A DNA stretch of 64,000 nucleotides from Oscillospiraceae bacterium (GCA_015065925.1 SVPL01000001.1:42667-106666); one strand, 5' to 3'. Counted from the stretch's first letter, positions 9,402-21,000 are shown. Program-made: numbers and translations. Notes: generated by a model not told the origin, from the letters alone.

Positions 9402-10382
9402 TTAACCTACAATACCTACTCTGTCAATACTTTGAATGAATTTCTTTTGTAAAAACAGGTACATTATAAGTACGGGGGCTATAAACATAAGGCAGGCTGC
9501 CGAAACGGGGGGTGCCGCAAAGGCGTCAGAATAACCCAAGTTATGTAAGGCTGAGCCGCGTATGCTAGACAACATAACCGAAAGAGGGAATGAATTGGTG
9601 AAGAATATAACCGACTCATAATACTCATTCCAATGCCAGATAATAGCAAATATGGAAACGGTTAAGAAAACAACGCCCGAAGAAGGAATAACCACGCGGA
9701 AGAAGGTCATAAGAGGATTACAACCATCTATCCAAGAGGCTTCCTCCAATTCCTTAGGTAAGCCCATAAAGAACTGACGGTAAATGAATATGAAAAGTCC
9801 TGAACGAAGTCCTACACCGAAAATTGAGGGTAACCAGAAGGTTAAGGGACTATCAATAAGACTTATGTAAGGAATGTTAACGCCCGGAATAAGGTTAAGA
9901 AGGTTTACTATGTAACCAAAACCGAAATACTGATAGTTAAGGAACAAGGGTAAAACCAAAATCTGTACGGGAACGATTGCGGTGAAAAGAACTACACCGA
10001 AAAGAAGTCCGCGACACTTAAACTTAAATCTTGAAAATCCGTAAGCGGCAATAGCGCAGGAGAAGATTTCAAGGAAGGCGCTTACAAGGTGAATAAGCAA
10101 GGTATTAAGAAGGGAGTTTGGGTAATCAAGAGCTTTCCAAGCCAAAGAATAATTCTCTAATGTACCCATTTTAGGAATCCAAGTAACACTGGTATCCATA
10201 ATATCAAATCTTGCCTGGAAGGAATAAGCTATCATAGCAAAAAGCGGATAAAGAATTATATAACTGATTGCTATAAGAAGCACATAACGGAATATAGATA
10301 CGACTAAATTAGCACCTGTTTCTTTAAGCTTATGCTTATTAAGAAAGGGAACCGTCTTTTTAAGTTTAGTTTCTTTTGTCAT
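9402..10382 (-). CDS. Carbohydrate ABC transporter permease (MalG type)
   Basis: 326-residue integral membrane permease with about six transmembrane segments and the cytoplasmic EAA loop (ELEEASWIDGCNPLMTFFRV), the contact point for the ATPase. It pairs with the MalF-type permease just upstream and feeds from the lipoprotein solute-binding protein downstream. Site AGGAGGGG lies 7 bases before the ATG. The 75-base gap to the next gene shows no clear terminator, so the three genes are probably one transcript. Confidence 0.92.
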   Translation of the reverse strand: MTKETKLKKTVPFLNKHKLKETGANLVVSIFRYVLLIAISYIILYPLFAMIAYSFQARFDIMDTSVTWIPKMGTLENYSLAWKALDYPNSLLNTLLIHLVSAFLEIFSCAIAAYGFSRFKFKCRGLLFGVVLFTAIVPVQILVLPLFLNYQYFGFGYIVNLLNLIPGVNIPYISLIDSPLTFWLPSIFGVGLRSGLFIFIYRQFFMGLPKELEEASWIDGCNPLMTFFRVVIPSSGVVFLTVSIFAIIWHWNEYYESVIFFTNSFPLSVMLSSIRGSALHNLGYSDAFAAPPVSAACLMFIAPVLIMYLFLQKKFIQSIDRVGIVG

Positions 10383-10395
10383 TATAATTCCCCTC

Positions 10396-11493
10396 CTATT
10401 CCCATCTCTTAAGACAAGTCTTAGAGAAAATTAAGATTATAAGTCCTGTAATAATACCTATGATTGCAAAGAACAACCAAAGCATTGCCGAGCTTAAGCC
10501 GTATTCAACATTTTTAATTTGGTCATATGCCTGATTAATAACCGGATTATCGGACTTGGTAAGAAGCTCGATAAGGGTGAAGATAATAACCAAAAGCAAG
10601 GTCTGACCGATACTGGGAAGGGTGATGTACCAGAATTCCTCCCAAGCGGTTGCACCCTCAACCTTAGAAGCCTCATAAAGCTGAGAGGGTATGGTCTGAA
10701 GTCCTGCAATGAACAGAACAACAGGAATACCGCAGGTCCAAATGGTGTTGAATATATCGGTTATCATTATGTTAAGCTGGGCTGTGATATCCTCGGGTAA
10801 TTCCAAGGAGTTAAGCAGCTCGGTAAAGTCCATACCGCCGCCCGTACCAACTGCCGAATAGGCGTCGGTTGAAATTGAAGACGAAAGCTGAATGATAGCG
10901 CCGTTACCGCCGTAGCTTTGGGTAAGAAGTGACATTACAACACCCGTTGCAACAATAACGGGAACGAAGAATACTCCTCTGAAGAAGGTTCTTCCCTTAA
11001 ATTTACTGTTAAGAATAAGCGCTAAAATCAAGCTAACTATAATTACGATAGGCATTTGGGTGAAGAAATCACCGACTGAAGATAAAAGATTGCTTGTGTA
11101 GGTATCATCATTTTCAAATATGAATTTGAAGTTTTCCATACCTATCCAAGTGGTGTCCATATAACCGCCTTCGGGAACAACATCACTGAAGGCGTAGGTT
11201 AAGGACGAAATAAGAGGAATAAGGAAGAACAAAATCATACCTATAATCCAAGGCAGTACAAAGTAAAAACCGTACCAGCTTTTTTTGGATTCAATACCTC
11301 TTACATGCTTTGCGTTAAGGTCGGGGATAACATTACCATTAATATCATAGGCAACCTTACCCTTTTTCTTGGCTCTTTCAGCCTTTCTTTTTGCTTTAAG
11401 CTCTGCCTCTTCGGCTTTAAGAATTTCCGTAAGGGAGGGCTTTTTTTCTTCAGCGTTATTAGTTTCTACTACTTTGTTTTCATCTTTTTTCAC
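10396..11493 (-). CDS. Carbohydrate ABC transporter permease (MalF type)
   Basis: 365-residue permease. It has a long charged N-terminal cytoplasmic tail (about 75 residues, Lys/Glu-rich), then about six transmembrane segments with an EAA loop (YEASKVEGATAWEEFWYITLP). An inserted Ser/Gly-rich extracellular loop lies near the middle. The start is a GTG at 11493, with GGAGGG 8 bases upstream. It sits 13 bases before the MalG-type gene and 15 bases after the DUF5696-like gene. Confidence 0.92.
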   Translation of the reverse strand: MKKDENKVVETNNAEEKKPSLTEILKAEEAELKAKRKAERAKKKGKVAYDINGNVIPDLNAKHVRGIESKKSWYGFYFVLPWIIGMILFFLIPLISSLTYAFSDVVPEGGYMDTTWIGMENFKFIFENDDTYTSNLLSSVGDFFTQMPIVIIVSLILALILNSKFKGRTFFRGVFFVPVIVATGVVMSLLTQSYGGNGAIIQLSSSISTDAYSAVGTGGGMDFTELLNSLELPEDITAQLNIMITDIFNTIWTCGIPVVLFIAGLQTIPSQLYEASKVEGATAWEEFWYITLPSIGQTLLLVIIFTLIELLTKSDNPVINQAYDQIKNVEYGLSSAMLWLFFAIIGIITGLIILIFSKTCLKRWE

Positions 11494-11508
11494 TTAAAAG
11501 TCCCTCCT

Positions 11509-13920
11509 TTATTTATTCAAAAAGCCTTGGGCTTTAACTGTACCAATATCTGATGCATAATCGGTATCACTATAGTTTACATAAACGGTTACGCCATTAT
11601 CAAATACGGTTTTTGTAACATCATCAGTCATATACTGATGGCTTACGATTTTTGCGCCTGCAACACTGGTGAGGAATGCTTTACTTTCATTAACATATTC
11701 TTCAATAAGCTTTACATTATCCTCATAAAGGGCTGCGTGAAGTCCGCGCATTGTTTGCTTACGAAGCTCCTGATAATAATTGTTAATAAGCTCAAAGGAA
11801 AGTCCGCTACCTGTTTCAATGGATTTTAAGAACTGACTTCTCTTGTTTGTGGCGGTATTAATTGCGCCTGTGCTGTTTGCACGGTAGCCTTGGAATACTA
11901 TCTGATAAAGCGGTACTTCCACATCAAATGAATCATACTTTTCAGAAGCAGTGGGGATATTTGTAATAATATCTGCCGCAACTGCCGCGTAAGAATTAGC
12001 GCCATCCATTAATACTGTTTTGCTGTTTGCCTTAGTATCTGCAACTATTTTCTTAACATCGTTGCCCATATTGTTACGCCAAGGATACTGGTAAACCTTT
12101 TCATTATCTTCCATTGTTTCATAATCTGAATAAGAAATGTTACCTAAGGTATCAAAGGCAATTCCTGTAATACCAAGCTCATCTGCAAGGGCTACTGCAT
12201 CACCCGTTGACTCAGCAAGAAGCTCACGGGAAATAAGGGTGCCTACCTTACCACCGCTTTCGCGCTTAAAGCGTCCGCGGGTGGACTGCACAAATGTGTA
12301 AGAAGGAGCAGGAACGCCGTTAAGGTTAAGGGCAGAGTCGCTGTTTGTGCTATAACCTTTAGTAGATTCATAGAACCTTATGGTATCAAAATTGAAGAAG
12401 GTTTTAATACCGTTGGTTTTAGTATACTCAATAAAGTTATTAAGGTCTTTTTTGTTGCCTGATGCACCTGTAAGGGTATATCCGCCCGCCAGACCGTTTG
12501 CATCAATACCGCCATCACCAAAGCCTTGCATTGTAGCGGTAAGACTTCCGCCTGAAACCTTTTTAAGCTCACCTAAAATTTCGGTTGCTTCAGCATATGT
12601 GGTGAGAGCAACCTCATCATCATAAGGAATACCTGCAAAAAGCTCATCCTTTACAAAGGAGCCATAAAACTTAACATTAAGCAGGCTGTTTTCCTGAGAA
12701 GGCTTTAGGTTTTCTTTATCTACAAGATATTTTTGGTAACGCTTAGCTATACCTGTGTAATTAGCCTCGTCACCGCTTAAGGGGTAATAACCAATTACTA
12801 AGGGAGTAATGTTTTGGTCTACATAATCATTATACTGTAAACGCCATGTACCCTTATTGTAAACTGTGTTATAACCAAGCACATTATATGTTGCGGCAAT
12901 GTAGGAATAGCCGTTGTTTGGTGTTGCGGCAAACATATCCAAGCCAAGGTTGGGGTCACCTGCTGATGCGGTTATTTTACAAGCCTCGGCAGCCTGCTCA
13001 ATAATAGCGCAGAGTGCTGTGTTATCTTTTTTAATTCCATAGAAGGGCATTGTGATGGGGGTGTCGTTATAAGGGTCATTATACTTATCAACTGCGGCAT
13101 CCTCACCATAAACCAAACCAACTGTGTTCTCGGGCTTGGTTTGATAGTTACCAAACTCACGGGCTACACCGTCAGAACGCTTATCGGTATACATAAGAGC
13201 GCCGCTACCCGAAGGCAATACCAAATATGAATCCTTACTGCCTGCCTCGGTGTTTTGTGTGCTGCAAACAAAGGGCGCGGGGGTTACGCTAACAACCTTT
13301 TGAACTGCATCATAAAGCTTTGCGCCGTGAACCGACATATTAAGCTCGGTTTCAGCCACATAGCTGTTGATGTTTTTGGGATCGATGCCTACCTTAAAGC
13401 CGTCATCCTCCAAGTAGTAATCAACGCCTACGACAATACCTATTTCTTGAAAATAATAGGTAACTGTTATACCGTTTTTATCGGCGCATTTTGCCGAAGA
13501 AAAGTGACCGTTTACAATTGCATTTTCATAAGCATTGTAAGCAAAGGTTTGCTCACCGTTTCTTACGGTAATAACAAGAGATGAATTAATAATACCATTG
13601 CCAAAGATGCTTGCGGCATCGGTACTGTCATAATAATCCTTAGGAGTGGTTGACCAAACGCTGCCATCCTTCTTTGAAACAAATTCAATGGCGGCTCTTG
13701 GGTAATCAATACCGTCTGAGCCCTTAGAGGTTTGGTTCCAAACCATTTTAAAGTACTCTGTTTCGGCAACTACGCCGTTTTCTAAGTTTTCAATGTTTTC
13801 CAAATCAACTACATCGGAAAAATTCTTGTATTCAGCTTCAACACCGCTACAGCCCCCGAGCATACCAAGCACAAGACACAAAGCAGATATCAAAGCGATT
13901 ATCTTAATTAAGTGTTTCAT
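11509..13920 (-). CDS. DUF5696-like large lipoprotein of the sugar-uptake locus
   Basis: 803-residue lipoprotein: the lipobox LGGC puts Cys24 at the mature N-terminus. The N-terminal half is beta-rich (KDGSVWSTTP-type start) and the C-terminal half looks like a TIM barrel (segments TFFNFDTIRFYES and LADELGITGIAFDTLGNISYSDYE). From memory the layout matches DUF5696 proteins found with sugar ABC importers in Firmicutes; a search must confirm this. A glycan-binding or glycosidase role outside the cell is an inference. The start is ATG 13920, with GGAGG 7 bases upstream. The upstream in-frame ATG lies within the end of the previous gene and has no ribosome site. Confidence 0.65.
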   Translation of the reverse strand: MKHLIKIIALISALCLVLGMLGGCSGVEAEYKNFSDVVDLENIENLENGVVAETEYFKMVWNQTSKGSDGIDYPRAAIEFVSKKDGSVWSTTPKDYYDSTDAASIFGNGIINSSLVITVRNGEQTFAYNAYENAIVNGHFSSAKCADKNGITVTYYFQEIGIVVGVDYYLEDDGFKVGIDPKNINSYVAETELNMSVHGAKLYDAVQKVVSVTPAPFVCSTQNTEAGSKDSYLVLPSGSGALMYTDKRSDGVAREFGNYQTKPENTVGLVYGEDAAVDKYNDPYNDTPITMPFYGIKKDNTALCAIIEQAAEACKITASAGDPNLGLDMFAATPNNGYSYIAATYNVLGYNTVYNKGTWRLQYNDYVDQNITPLVIGYYPLSGDEANYTGIAKRYQKYLVDKENLKPSQENSLLNVKFYGSFVKDELFAGIPYDDEVALTTYAEATEILGELKKVSGGSLTATMQGFGDGGIDANGLAGGYTLTGASGNKKDLNNFIEYTKTNGIKTFFNFDTIRFYESTKGYSTNSDSALNLNGVPAPSYTFVQSTRGRFKRESGGKVGTLISRELLAESTGDAVALADELGITGIAFDTLGNISYSDYETMEDNEKVYQYPWRNNMGNDVKKIVADTKANSKTVLMDGANSYAAVAADIITNIPTASEKYDSFDVEVPLYQIVFQGYRANSTGAINTATNKRSQFLKSIETGSGLSFELINNYYQELRKQTMRGLHAALYEDNVKLIEEYVNESKAFLTSVAGAKIVSHQYMTDDVTKTVFDNGVTVYVNYSDTDYASDIGTVKAQGFLNK

Positions 13921-13943
13921 TCTAAGTCCTCCAAAGTCTGCGG

Positions 13944-16127
13944 TCATCGATAGCTGACCTCTTTATAAATTGTTCCAGCAAAGGTGAATAACTGCTGAAG
14001 CAGAACAAATACCATCATAATAACGAATACACAAACAAGCATTCCCAAAATAATAACTGCCGACATAATTAAGAATTTGAAGAAGCCAAATTCGTGTACT
14101 GTCATAATACCTACACAAAGCATAATTGCGGTAAGTGCAAGGCATACAGTGGAAATTGCGGTGATAACAAGTGCTTCCTCAGGCACAAGTACATTCGAAA
14201 GTATTGTGGTAAGCACAGAGCTTATAATCTGAGGAATTAATGCGTAACAGGTTACAATGTAAACCTGCTTCATATTACCTTTACCCTGGAAGAGTGTGGT
14301 AAGTCCCCAGTTAACAACTGTCCAAAGAAGTACAATACCAAATGTACGAATAAATGAGAAGCCTGCGCTGTAGTTGGATTTATCTATCATTCTATACATA
14401 AATCCATAATAGATTTCACTACATACTGTTGTAATGAAGTAGATAACCAATAAAAGTGTTGCAAGCTTTGCCGAACCTTTATTGTAATATCTTACCTGCT
14501 GTGAGCCCTCAAAAGGATGAACCACACAGTTGAACATAGTTGACACTGCAGGATTTTTAATAAGCTTCTTTTCCTTCTTTTTCATATATACAAAGAAGAA
14601 GATAAGTCCGCCTACAACAGCGATTGCAAGAATGAACATCCAAACAAAGTTTTCTGCAAGATAGTCATTTCTTACGAAGGTAAAAGCTGATGCATAGGTA
14701 TCCTGGTCAAAGCCAAGCTCAGCGTATTCAAGAGTTTTTTCGTACTCCTCTTTAACCAAGGCTGCACGGGAAAGTCCTCTATATGCCAGCTGAGAGTTAC
14801 GGTCAAAGGTAAGAGCCTCGTTCCAATATTTTTCAGCCTCAACATAGTCACCTGCATTGGTGAGAGCCTGTGCTTTTTTAACCAAAGAACCATATTCTGT
14901 AGGCTTGAAAACGGTAAGAGAATTTAAAAGCTCATCTACAACATATACCTTTTCGGTTTTGTCGTCTACCTGAATATTAATAGGTTTACGGAAGGTACCC
15001 TGCTGACCGCCTTCACCAAAGCCGCCGCCGAATACAGAAAGCTGATTACACTCCTGGTCGTAAATAAATACGTGACCGTAGGTACCGCAAAGACCGTACA
15101 TATAACCGTAGGAGTCAACATCCATAGAGGTTATATAACTGGTTTTCCAAGAGTAGTAGCCCTGCATATTAGGATACTGCTGACCAAGACCGTCAGAGAA
15201 GTTAAAGCTTTCAGCCGAAGTAACATTGGTAGTAGTTTTATTCTTAAGAACATTAATACCACCTGGAGAAAGCTTTTTAAGCTGACCTGTGTTGGTAGAG
15301 TTGGTTTGTGAAGGTGCAGTAGCGGTGTAAATGAAGTTATCTGCATCTACTGAGATGTCGGTAAAGCAGTAGGGCAAGGTTTGTTCCTTGGTTTCGTGCT
15401 GTGCATCCGACATAATGTAAAGCTCATAAATTCGGGTGAATATATCCAAAATGGAGCCTGAAACCGAGTTAGCGCCGTAAAATCCCGAAAATTCAAGATT
15501 GTTATCATACAAAACGGCGCCGTAGTAAGAACCGTTACTGAGAACATAAATGTAACCTTCGGAGTCTACAACTATTTTTTCGGGTTTGTAGATGAAGTTT
15601 TCAGGAATAACATCATCCTCGGGCAAATAAAGAACATTTAAGCCAACACCGTTTATATCACAAATAACTACGCGCTCGTTACCTTGGTCAGCAATATAAA
15701 GCTCACCCTTCTTGGTAACAAAAACTGAGCAAGGAGTGTTAAAAGTAAGCTCTTCGCCCTTGTAATTAACCGAAGTCAAAACCTTTTTCAAGGTATAGTC
15801 GGAATTCATAATAACAATGCGGTTGTTACCTTTATCGGTAAAATAGATAAAACCTGCATCATCAACAAAAACATCTGTTGGGGTAGCAAAAGCAGTTAAA
15901 CCAAGGTCTGCGCCTGTAATGGTTGTTTCATACTCATACATAGCGGCAGAAGAAACGGCATTTTTGTTACCGGGGGCAGACCAATAGGTGTATGTATCGT
16001 ATGGGTCCTGACTTATGCGCTGAGCAGATACAGGAACCATAAATATTGACATTACAATACCTACAAGCATTACCAGAAGGATAGCTTTACGATACATTCC
16101 ACCCTTTAATAAGGGATTTTTATTCAT
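13944..16127 (-). CDS. NHL-propeller, TPR-like and YIP1-like membrane protein
   Basis: 727 residues. A signal or first membrane segment (residues 13-35) is followed by an NHL-type beta-propeller to about residue 415, with repeated FxxPTDVFVDDAGFIYFTDKGNNRIVI-like blades. A short TPR-like helical stretch follows (residues 420-475), then a transmembrane helix near 495-515, a Lys-rich loop, and a C-terminal multi-pass domain resembling YIP1/Yip1-like proteins. The propeller is probably outside the cell. Its place between two permease pairs suggests an accessory role in sensing or organising glycan uptake, which is inference. ATG with AGGAGG 8 bases upstream. Confidence 0.75.
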   Translation of the reverse strand: MNKNPLLKGGMYRKAILLVMLVGIVMSIFMVPVSAQRISQDPYDTYTYWSAPGNKNAVSSAAMYEYETTITGADLGLTAFATPTDVFVDDAGFIYFTDKGNNRIVIMNSDYTLKKVLTSVNYKGEELTFNTPCSVFVTKKGELYIADQGNERVVICDINGVGLNVLYLPEDDVIPENFIYKPEKIVVDSEGYIYVLSNGSYYGAVLYDNNLEFSGFYGANSVSGSILDIFTRIYELYIMSDAQHETKEQTLPYCFTDISVDADNFIYTATAPSQTNSTNTGQLKKLSPGGINVLKNKTTTNVTSAESFNFSDGLGQQYPNMQGYYSWKTSYITSMDVDSYGYMYGLCGTYGHVFIYDQECNQLSVFGGGFGEGGQQGTFRKPINIQVDDKTEKVYVVDELLNSLTVFKPTEYGSLVKKAQALTNAGDYVEAEKYWNEALTFDRNSQLAYRGLSRAALVKEEYEKTLEYAELGFDQDTYASAFTFVRNDYLAENFVWMFILAIAVVGGLIFFFVYMKKKEKKLIKNPAVSTMFNCVVHPFEGSQQVRYYNKGSAKLATLLLVIYFITTVCSEIYYGFMYRMIDKSNYSAGFSFIRTFGIVLLWTVVNWGLTTLFQGKGNMKQVYIVTCYALIPQIISSVLTTILSNVLVPEEALVITAISTVCLALTAIMLCVGIMTVHEFGFFKFLIMSAVIILGMLVCVFVIMMVFVLLQQLFTFAGTIYKEVSYR

Positions 16128-16145
16128 AATACTTTCCTCCTATGC

Positions 16146-17063
16146 TTATTTAATACCCGAGCTACTCATGGTCTGGGTAACACTTCTTTGAGTTACCAAG
16201 TACACCAGAATAGGCGGAATCATCATAATAACCGTAACAGCCATGGCGCATCCCTGACGGGCAATACCACTCTGTGCAATGGTAGAAGCCGCAAAGGGAA
16301 GGGTCTTAAGCTCTTCACTAAAGATTGTACCACCGGGTTGAATTGCCCAAAGGTCGCGGAAGGAGAAGAGGGTAAGGGTAAGCCAAGCGGGCTTAACATT
16401 GGGCATTGCAATCTGCCAGAAGGTTCTGAAGGAACCTGCGCCATCAATCTTAGCTGCTTCAATCAAAGCATCGGGAACATTGGTGTCCATAAACTGTTTC
16501 ATAAGGAATACACCCATTGAAGAAGGAATAGCGGGTAGGATGTATGCCCAATATGTATCTATCATTCCAAGTGAGGAATAGATAAGATAACGGGGGATTT
16601 CCAAGGTATATGCATTATAAAGAAGTGACATCTGGATAATAGTGAATATTATCTTTTTGCCGGGGATATTGGTTTTTGAAAGTACATAAGCAGCTGCCGA
16701 ACCAACCAAAACGTGAAGGAAGGTGGTTACAACACTTATGAATATACTGTTAAATGCATATCTGGAAAGGGGAACTGCAAGGTTATCCAAAAGGCTTGGA
16801 AGTGTGAGATAACTTGCAAATGTAGGTGAAATTACATAGAAACGGGGCGGGAAAACAAGGAGTTCGTCCAAGGGCTTGAAGGAGGTGATAATACAGTAAT
16901 ACATAGGAAGTATTGAGAACAAGCCAAAAAGGATTAAGAACAAGGTGTAGAAGAAGTTTCCGCCTTTACTACGGGTAAATCTTTTATACTGATCGCGTCT
17001 GGCTGCTTTTAATTTAAGCTTTTTAAGCCTTCTTGCATCAGCTTTGCTCATTGTAGCTTGCAT
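16146..17063 (-). CDS. Carbohydrate ABC transporter permease (MalG type), second set
   Basis: 305-residue permease with a basic N-terminal tail, about six membrane helices and an EAA loop (DALIEAAKIDGAGSFRTFWQIAMP). It pairs with the permease 5 bases upstream and with the 1019-aa solute-binding protein. GGAGGT lies 7 bases before the ATG. Confidence 0.92.
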   Translation of the reverse strand: MQATMSKADARRLKKLKLKAARRDQYKRFTRSKGGNFFYTLFLILFGLFSILPMYYCIITSFKPLDELLVFPPRFYVISPTFASYLTLPSLLDNLAVPLSRYAFNSIFISVVTTFLHVLVGSAAAYVLSKTNIPGKKIIFTIIQMSLLYNAYTLEIPRYLIYSSLGMIDTYWAYILPAIPSSMGVFLMKQFMDTNVPDALIEAAKIDGAGSFRTFWQIAMPNVKPAWLTLTLFSFRDLWAIQPGGTIFSEELKTLPFAASTIAQSGIARQGCAMAVTVIMMIPPILVYLVTQRSVTQTMSSSGIK

Positions 17064-17068
17064 TTATC

Positions 17069-17995
17069 TTACCTCCCCGCCATATTTACTAGTTTACCAA
17101 GAAGTGACTTGGTAGCGAACATTAATACGAATAGCACAACCGATATTGCCGCGGCGTAACCCATTTCATAACGGGATGTACCAACGTCGGTTATAAGTGA
17201 TACCAAGGTATCTGCTGAGTTGTTGATACTGGGGTATCCGCAAAGCGCAATAGGAACAACGCTTATAGAGAATGCTGCCTGGATTTGCATAACAACACCG
17301 AACATCAAAATGCTCTTCATTGAAGGAATTGTGATGTACCAAAGCTCGTGCCAACGGTTTTTAACACCGTCAATAGCACCTGCTTCATAAAGCTCGGGGT
17401 TAACATTCTGCAAACCTGAAATGTTTGAAAGGAAGGTAACACCCATACTCATCCACAACTGTACTATACATATAATGGGTAGAGCGTAACTTGGATTTTT
17501 AAGCCACTGAACAGGCTCAACAATAAGTCCAAAGGAAAGAAGTGTACTGTTTATGTAACCGTAGGCATCACCGCTGAAAAGTATCTGCCAAATAAAGTAA
17601 ACGTTACCGGCAAGGGCGGGTGCATAGAACATAAAGGAAAGAAGTGTACGGATTGTAGGACCAAATTCGTTAACCATCCAAGCAAGCATAAAGGCGATAA
17701 GGAAGCCCAAAGGACCTGTAACTATTGCCAAAACAAGGGTATTACTGAGTGCTTTTGGGAAAACATCGTCCTGAACGAACATACGCAGGTAATTATCAAC
17801 ACCTGCAAAACGCGGTAAGGAAACTGCGTCAAAATCGAAAAAGCTTAATACTACTGAGCTTAATACGGGTAATACTGTAAAAGTAAAGAAAAGGATAAAG
17901 AAGGGTGCAAGCATTAAATAATACACAAAATTGTTAGAAAACTTTTCTTTTCTTTTAATAACCAGATTTAACGGTTCTTTATTAGCTGTTGTCAT
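17069..17995 (-). CDS. Carbohydrate ABC transporter permease (MalF type), second set
   Basis: 308-residue permease, six membrane helices, EAA-type loop (ELYEAGAIDGVKNRWHELWYITIP). It lies 17 bases after the 1019-aa solute-binding protein gene and 5 bases before its partner. Site GGAGGG lies 9 bases before the ATG. Without a local ATPase it presumably shares one encoded elsewhere. Confidence 0.92.
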   Translation of the reverse strand: MTTANKEPLNLVIKRKEKFSNNFVYYLMLAPFFILFFTFTVLPVLSSVVLSFFDFDAVSLPRFAGVDNYLRMFVQDDVFPKALSNTLVLAIVTGPLGFLIAFMLAWMVNEFGPTIRTLLSFMFYAPALAGNVYFIWQILFSGDAYGYINSTLLSFGLIVEPVQWLKNPSYALPIICIVQLWMSMGVTFLSNISGLQNVNPELYEAGAIDGVKNRWHELWYITIPSMKSILMFGVVMQIQAAFSISVVPIALCGYPSINNSADTLVSLITDVGTSRYEMGYAAAISVVLFVLMFATKSLLGKLVNMAGR

Positions 17996-18012
17996 ACTTG
18001 TTAGCCCTCCTT

Positions 18013-21000
18013 TTACTTAACATTATACTGATTGCGCTTACGCTCAATCTCTGCATCGGAAATTTCTGCCCACTTAATCATCATATCCTTAGCGTTTTTG
18101 GAGTTGTTAACAACATTCCAATATGCCTGGTCGATAGATCTTGCGGTGTAGTAACTACCCGGAATTTCAGGAACCTCTTTCATATTCTTCCACTGAGTGA
18201 TAAGAGCATTAAGGCTATCCTTATCCCAACCCATCTGCTTAAGAGCCTCGGGGTTAGCTGTAGCAACACGGCCCGAAACGCCAAGAATGGACTCACAGTT
18301 GTTGGAGTAGTTAAGCTGAGTATCTGCGCTGGTCCACCACTTAAGGAATTCCCAACCAAGGTCATGATTTTTAGAAACCTTTAAGATACCGCAGCCTGTA
18401 CCCGAACCTGCCTGACAGTTATTGATGGTGCCGTCTTCATTTTTCATACCGGGGATGGGAACCATCTTCCACTTACCGGTAATTTCGGGAGCAGCCATTG
18501 TAAGCTGAATGTAAAGTGTATAGTTCTGAACACCCATAGGCATTGTACCTATACGGAAACGGTTGAAGAAGTCAGCCGTTACGGGGAATTTATACTCATT
18601 AAAGAAGTCAGTCCAGAATTCAAAAGCCTTAATAGATGTAGCTGAAGAAAGCTGAGTTGCCGAACCGTCTGCCTCGTAAATCTCTCCACCCATCTGCATT
18701 ATAAAGGTAGGAAGAATACTAAGGGAACCAACACCCGCATTAACCATAGCGGCAGTGGTGATTTGAGTATAAGGCAAGCTGGCTTGAAGGTTGTTTCTGT
18801 TGAAGAGGGCAGCAATCTGTAAATACTCATCCCAGGTTGTAGGAGGTTCAACTCCAAACTCCTCAAAAATATCGGTGCGATAGAAGAGCATATAGAAGTT
18901 AAGTGTATCAGGTAAAGCGTAAACACCTGCAGGCTTATCATCGGTAGAATCATCATCAAAGGTGAAGGGAAGCGCCGCGTCGGGAGTCATAAAGCGCTCC
19001 ATAACCTGGTCATAATCGGGGAACTGAGTAAGATCTACCATAGAACCACGAAGGGCAAGGTTAACAGGCTCAGAACGCGCCATATGTAATGAGCAGTCGG
19101 GAGCTTTACCCGAAAGAATTGCATGAACATAAGATGCGTTAGACATTTTCAGGTTAACGCCTATACCTGTTTCGGGAGTGAAGGAGGACTGGATAAGGTT
19201 GTTAAGAACACGAATCTGGTCACGGCCCCAGTTAGCCCAAATGGTAATATTCTTTTCGGTTTCAAGGTCACCCGATATATTGTTATAGTCAGCGCTGAAG
19301 GAAGAGAAGAAACGCTGTGTGCTATAGCTTGTTTTTGCCCACCAGCTGGCTGTAGGATCAACAAAATTAGCATCGGGATCGCCAATTTCAATGTAATCTA
19401 TGTTAAGTCCCATTTCCATCATTGAATAAACAAGGGCACTTACACTTGTGTAGTTGTTATAGAAAAGAGTCTTGTATTGGTGAGCAGTCCACTTATGCTC
19501 AACCATATCGTCTAAAACCTCGCAAAGTCCGCGAATGGTGGTTGCGTTGGTACCACCTGCCTGACCTGCCAATTCCTCGGTCTTAGCAGCAATGCGATAT
19601 AACTCCTGACTATACTCAGTAAGCTTTTCATTGAACTGAGGAATTTGCTCAAAGAGATTATAGTCACGGCTGCTATCGGGGGACTCACCTGTGATTTTAA
19701 TCATATCACGGTAAACATTACCAACCTTATAAACAACTTCTTTAAGCTCGCGAACGGTATTTGTAAGTTCGCCAAGGTTAACCTCCATCGAAATAGTGTT
19801 AACACCTTTTTTAAAGTATATTAAATAAGCATTACCGTTATCATCAGCAAACTCTGCGTGCTTCCAATCCAAATCATACTTAAAACACATATTCGCAGCC
19901 TCTGCAAATGGTACCTTACCGTTAATCAAAAGTTTACGGTAAGCATTACCATTAAGAACATGTGACTGCTTATAACGATATGCAAGCTTATAATAGCCTG
20001 CTTCCGGAACATTTACTTTCCAAGTGATGCGTTGACCCGGACTTGCCCAGTTAACATTACCAATATAGTTAATACGTGTAAGATAAGGGTTAGAACCATT
20101 TACGGAAGAAACGCTGGGATCGGTTTGGTCGTACTGCGCAACAAGAGAGTTAGCATTTTTGAATGTAGCATCCTCACCCTCGATTTTGATAGTGCCGGCG
20201 CTAACCTTTTTAGAGGTGTCGTACTCTGCAGAAACATCAGCGTAGGATTTATACTGCTCAGGAACCTCAAGTACAATTGCATCTAAAGCAACGGGCTCTG
20301 CAACCGACTCAACAGCAATAGTATGTGCACCTGCTGTAAGAGCTACGGTAAAGGGCATTGATTCCAGACCTGTGGGGTCAACAAAGTATCCCTCCTGGAA
20401 GGCAAAATACTCGGTCTGCTCTGCCGCAAACTCATTACCTATACCGTCGGTACGAACTGTTTGATAAAGCACATTACCCTCAGCATCGTATCTGGGATTG
20501 CCGTCTTTATCCAAAGCAACCTGATAAATGGGATTGCCTTTTTCGTCATATTTAGCTTTGCCGTTTTCATCAACCTCAGTAACGGGCTCGTCTTTGAAAA
20601 TACGAGGAAGCTCAAACTCCTTCATAGCCTCAAACAGACGCTCACCGTCAATCTTAAGTCCTAATGCAACAGGGTTGTTACGGCCTTTCATAGCATAATA
20701 TAAGAACTTAACGGTGTAAAGACCATCGGCAGGAACATTAATGTTGTAGGTTAAATAACCGTCCTCATTAGTCCACTCTACTACGGTTTTTCTTCCCTCA
20801 CCGTTTTCGAGCTCCGATACATCTACCTTTTTAACCTCGGCATTAACGGAAGATGCAAAGTCGGTTGCATCAATCACAATATCCTCGGTTGCATCGGTAA
20901 AACCACCCTTGTCAGACATATAGTCCTCATAAGATGGCAATTCAGACGAAACGGGGATTTTATCTACCGTATTGGCAGACTCCTGAGCTTCGCCTGCGGC

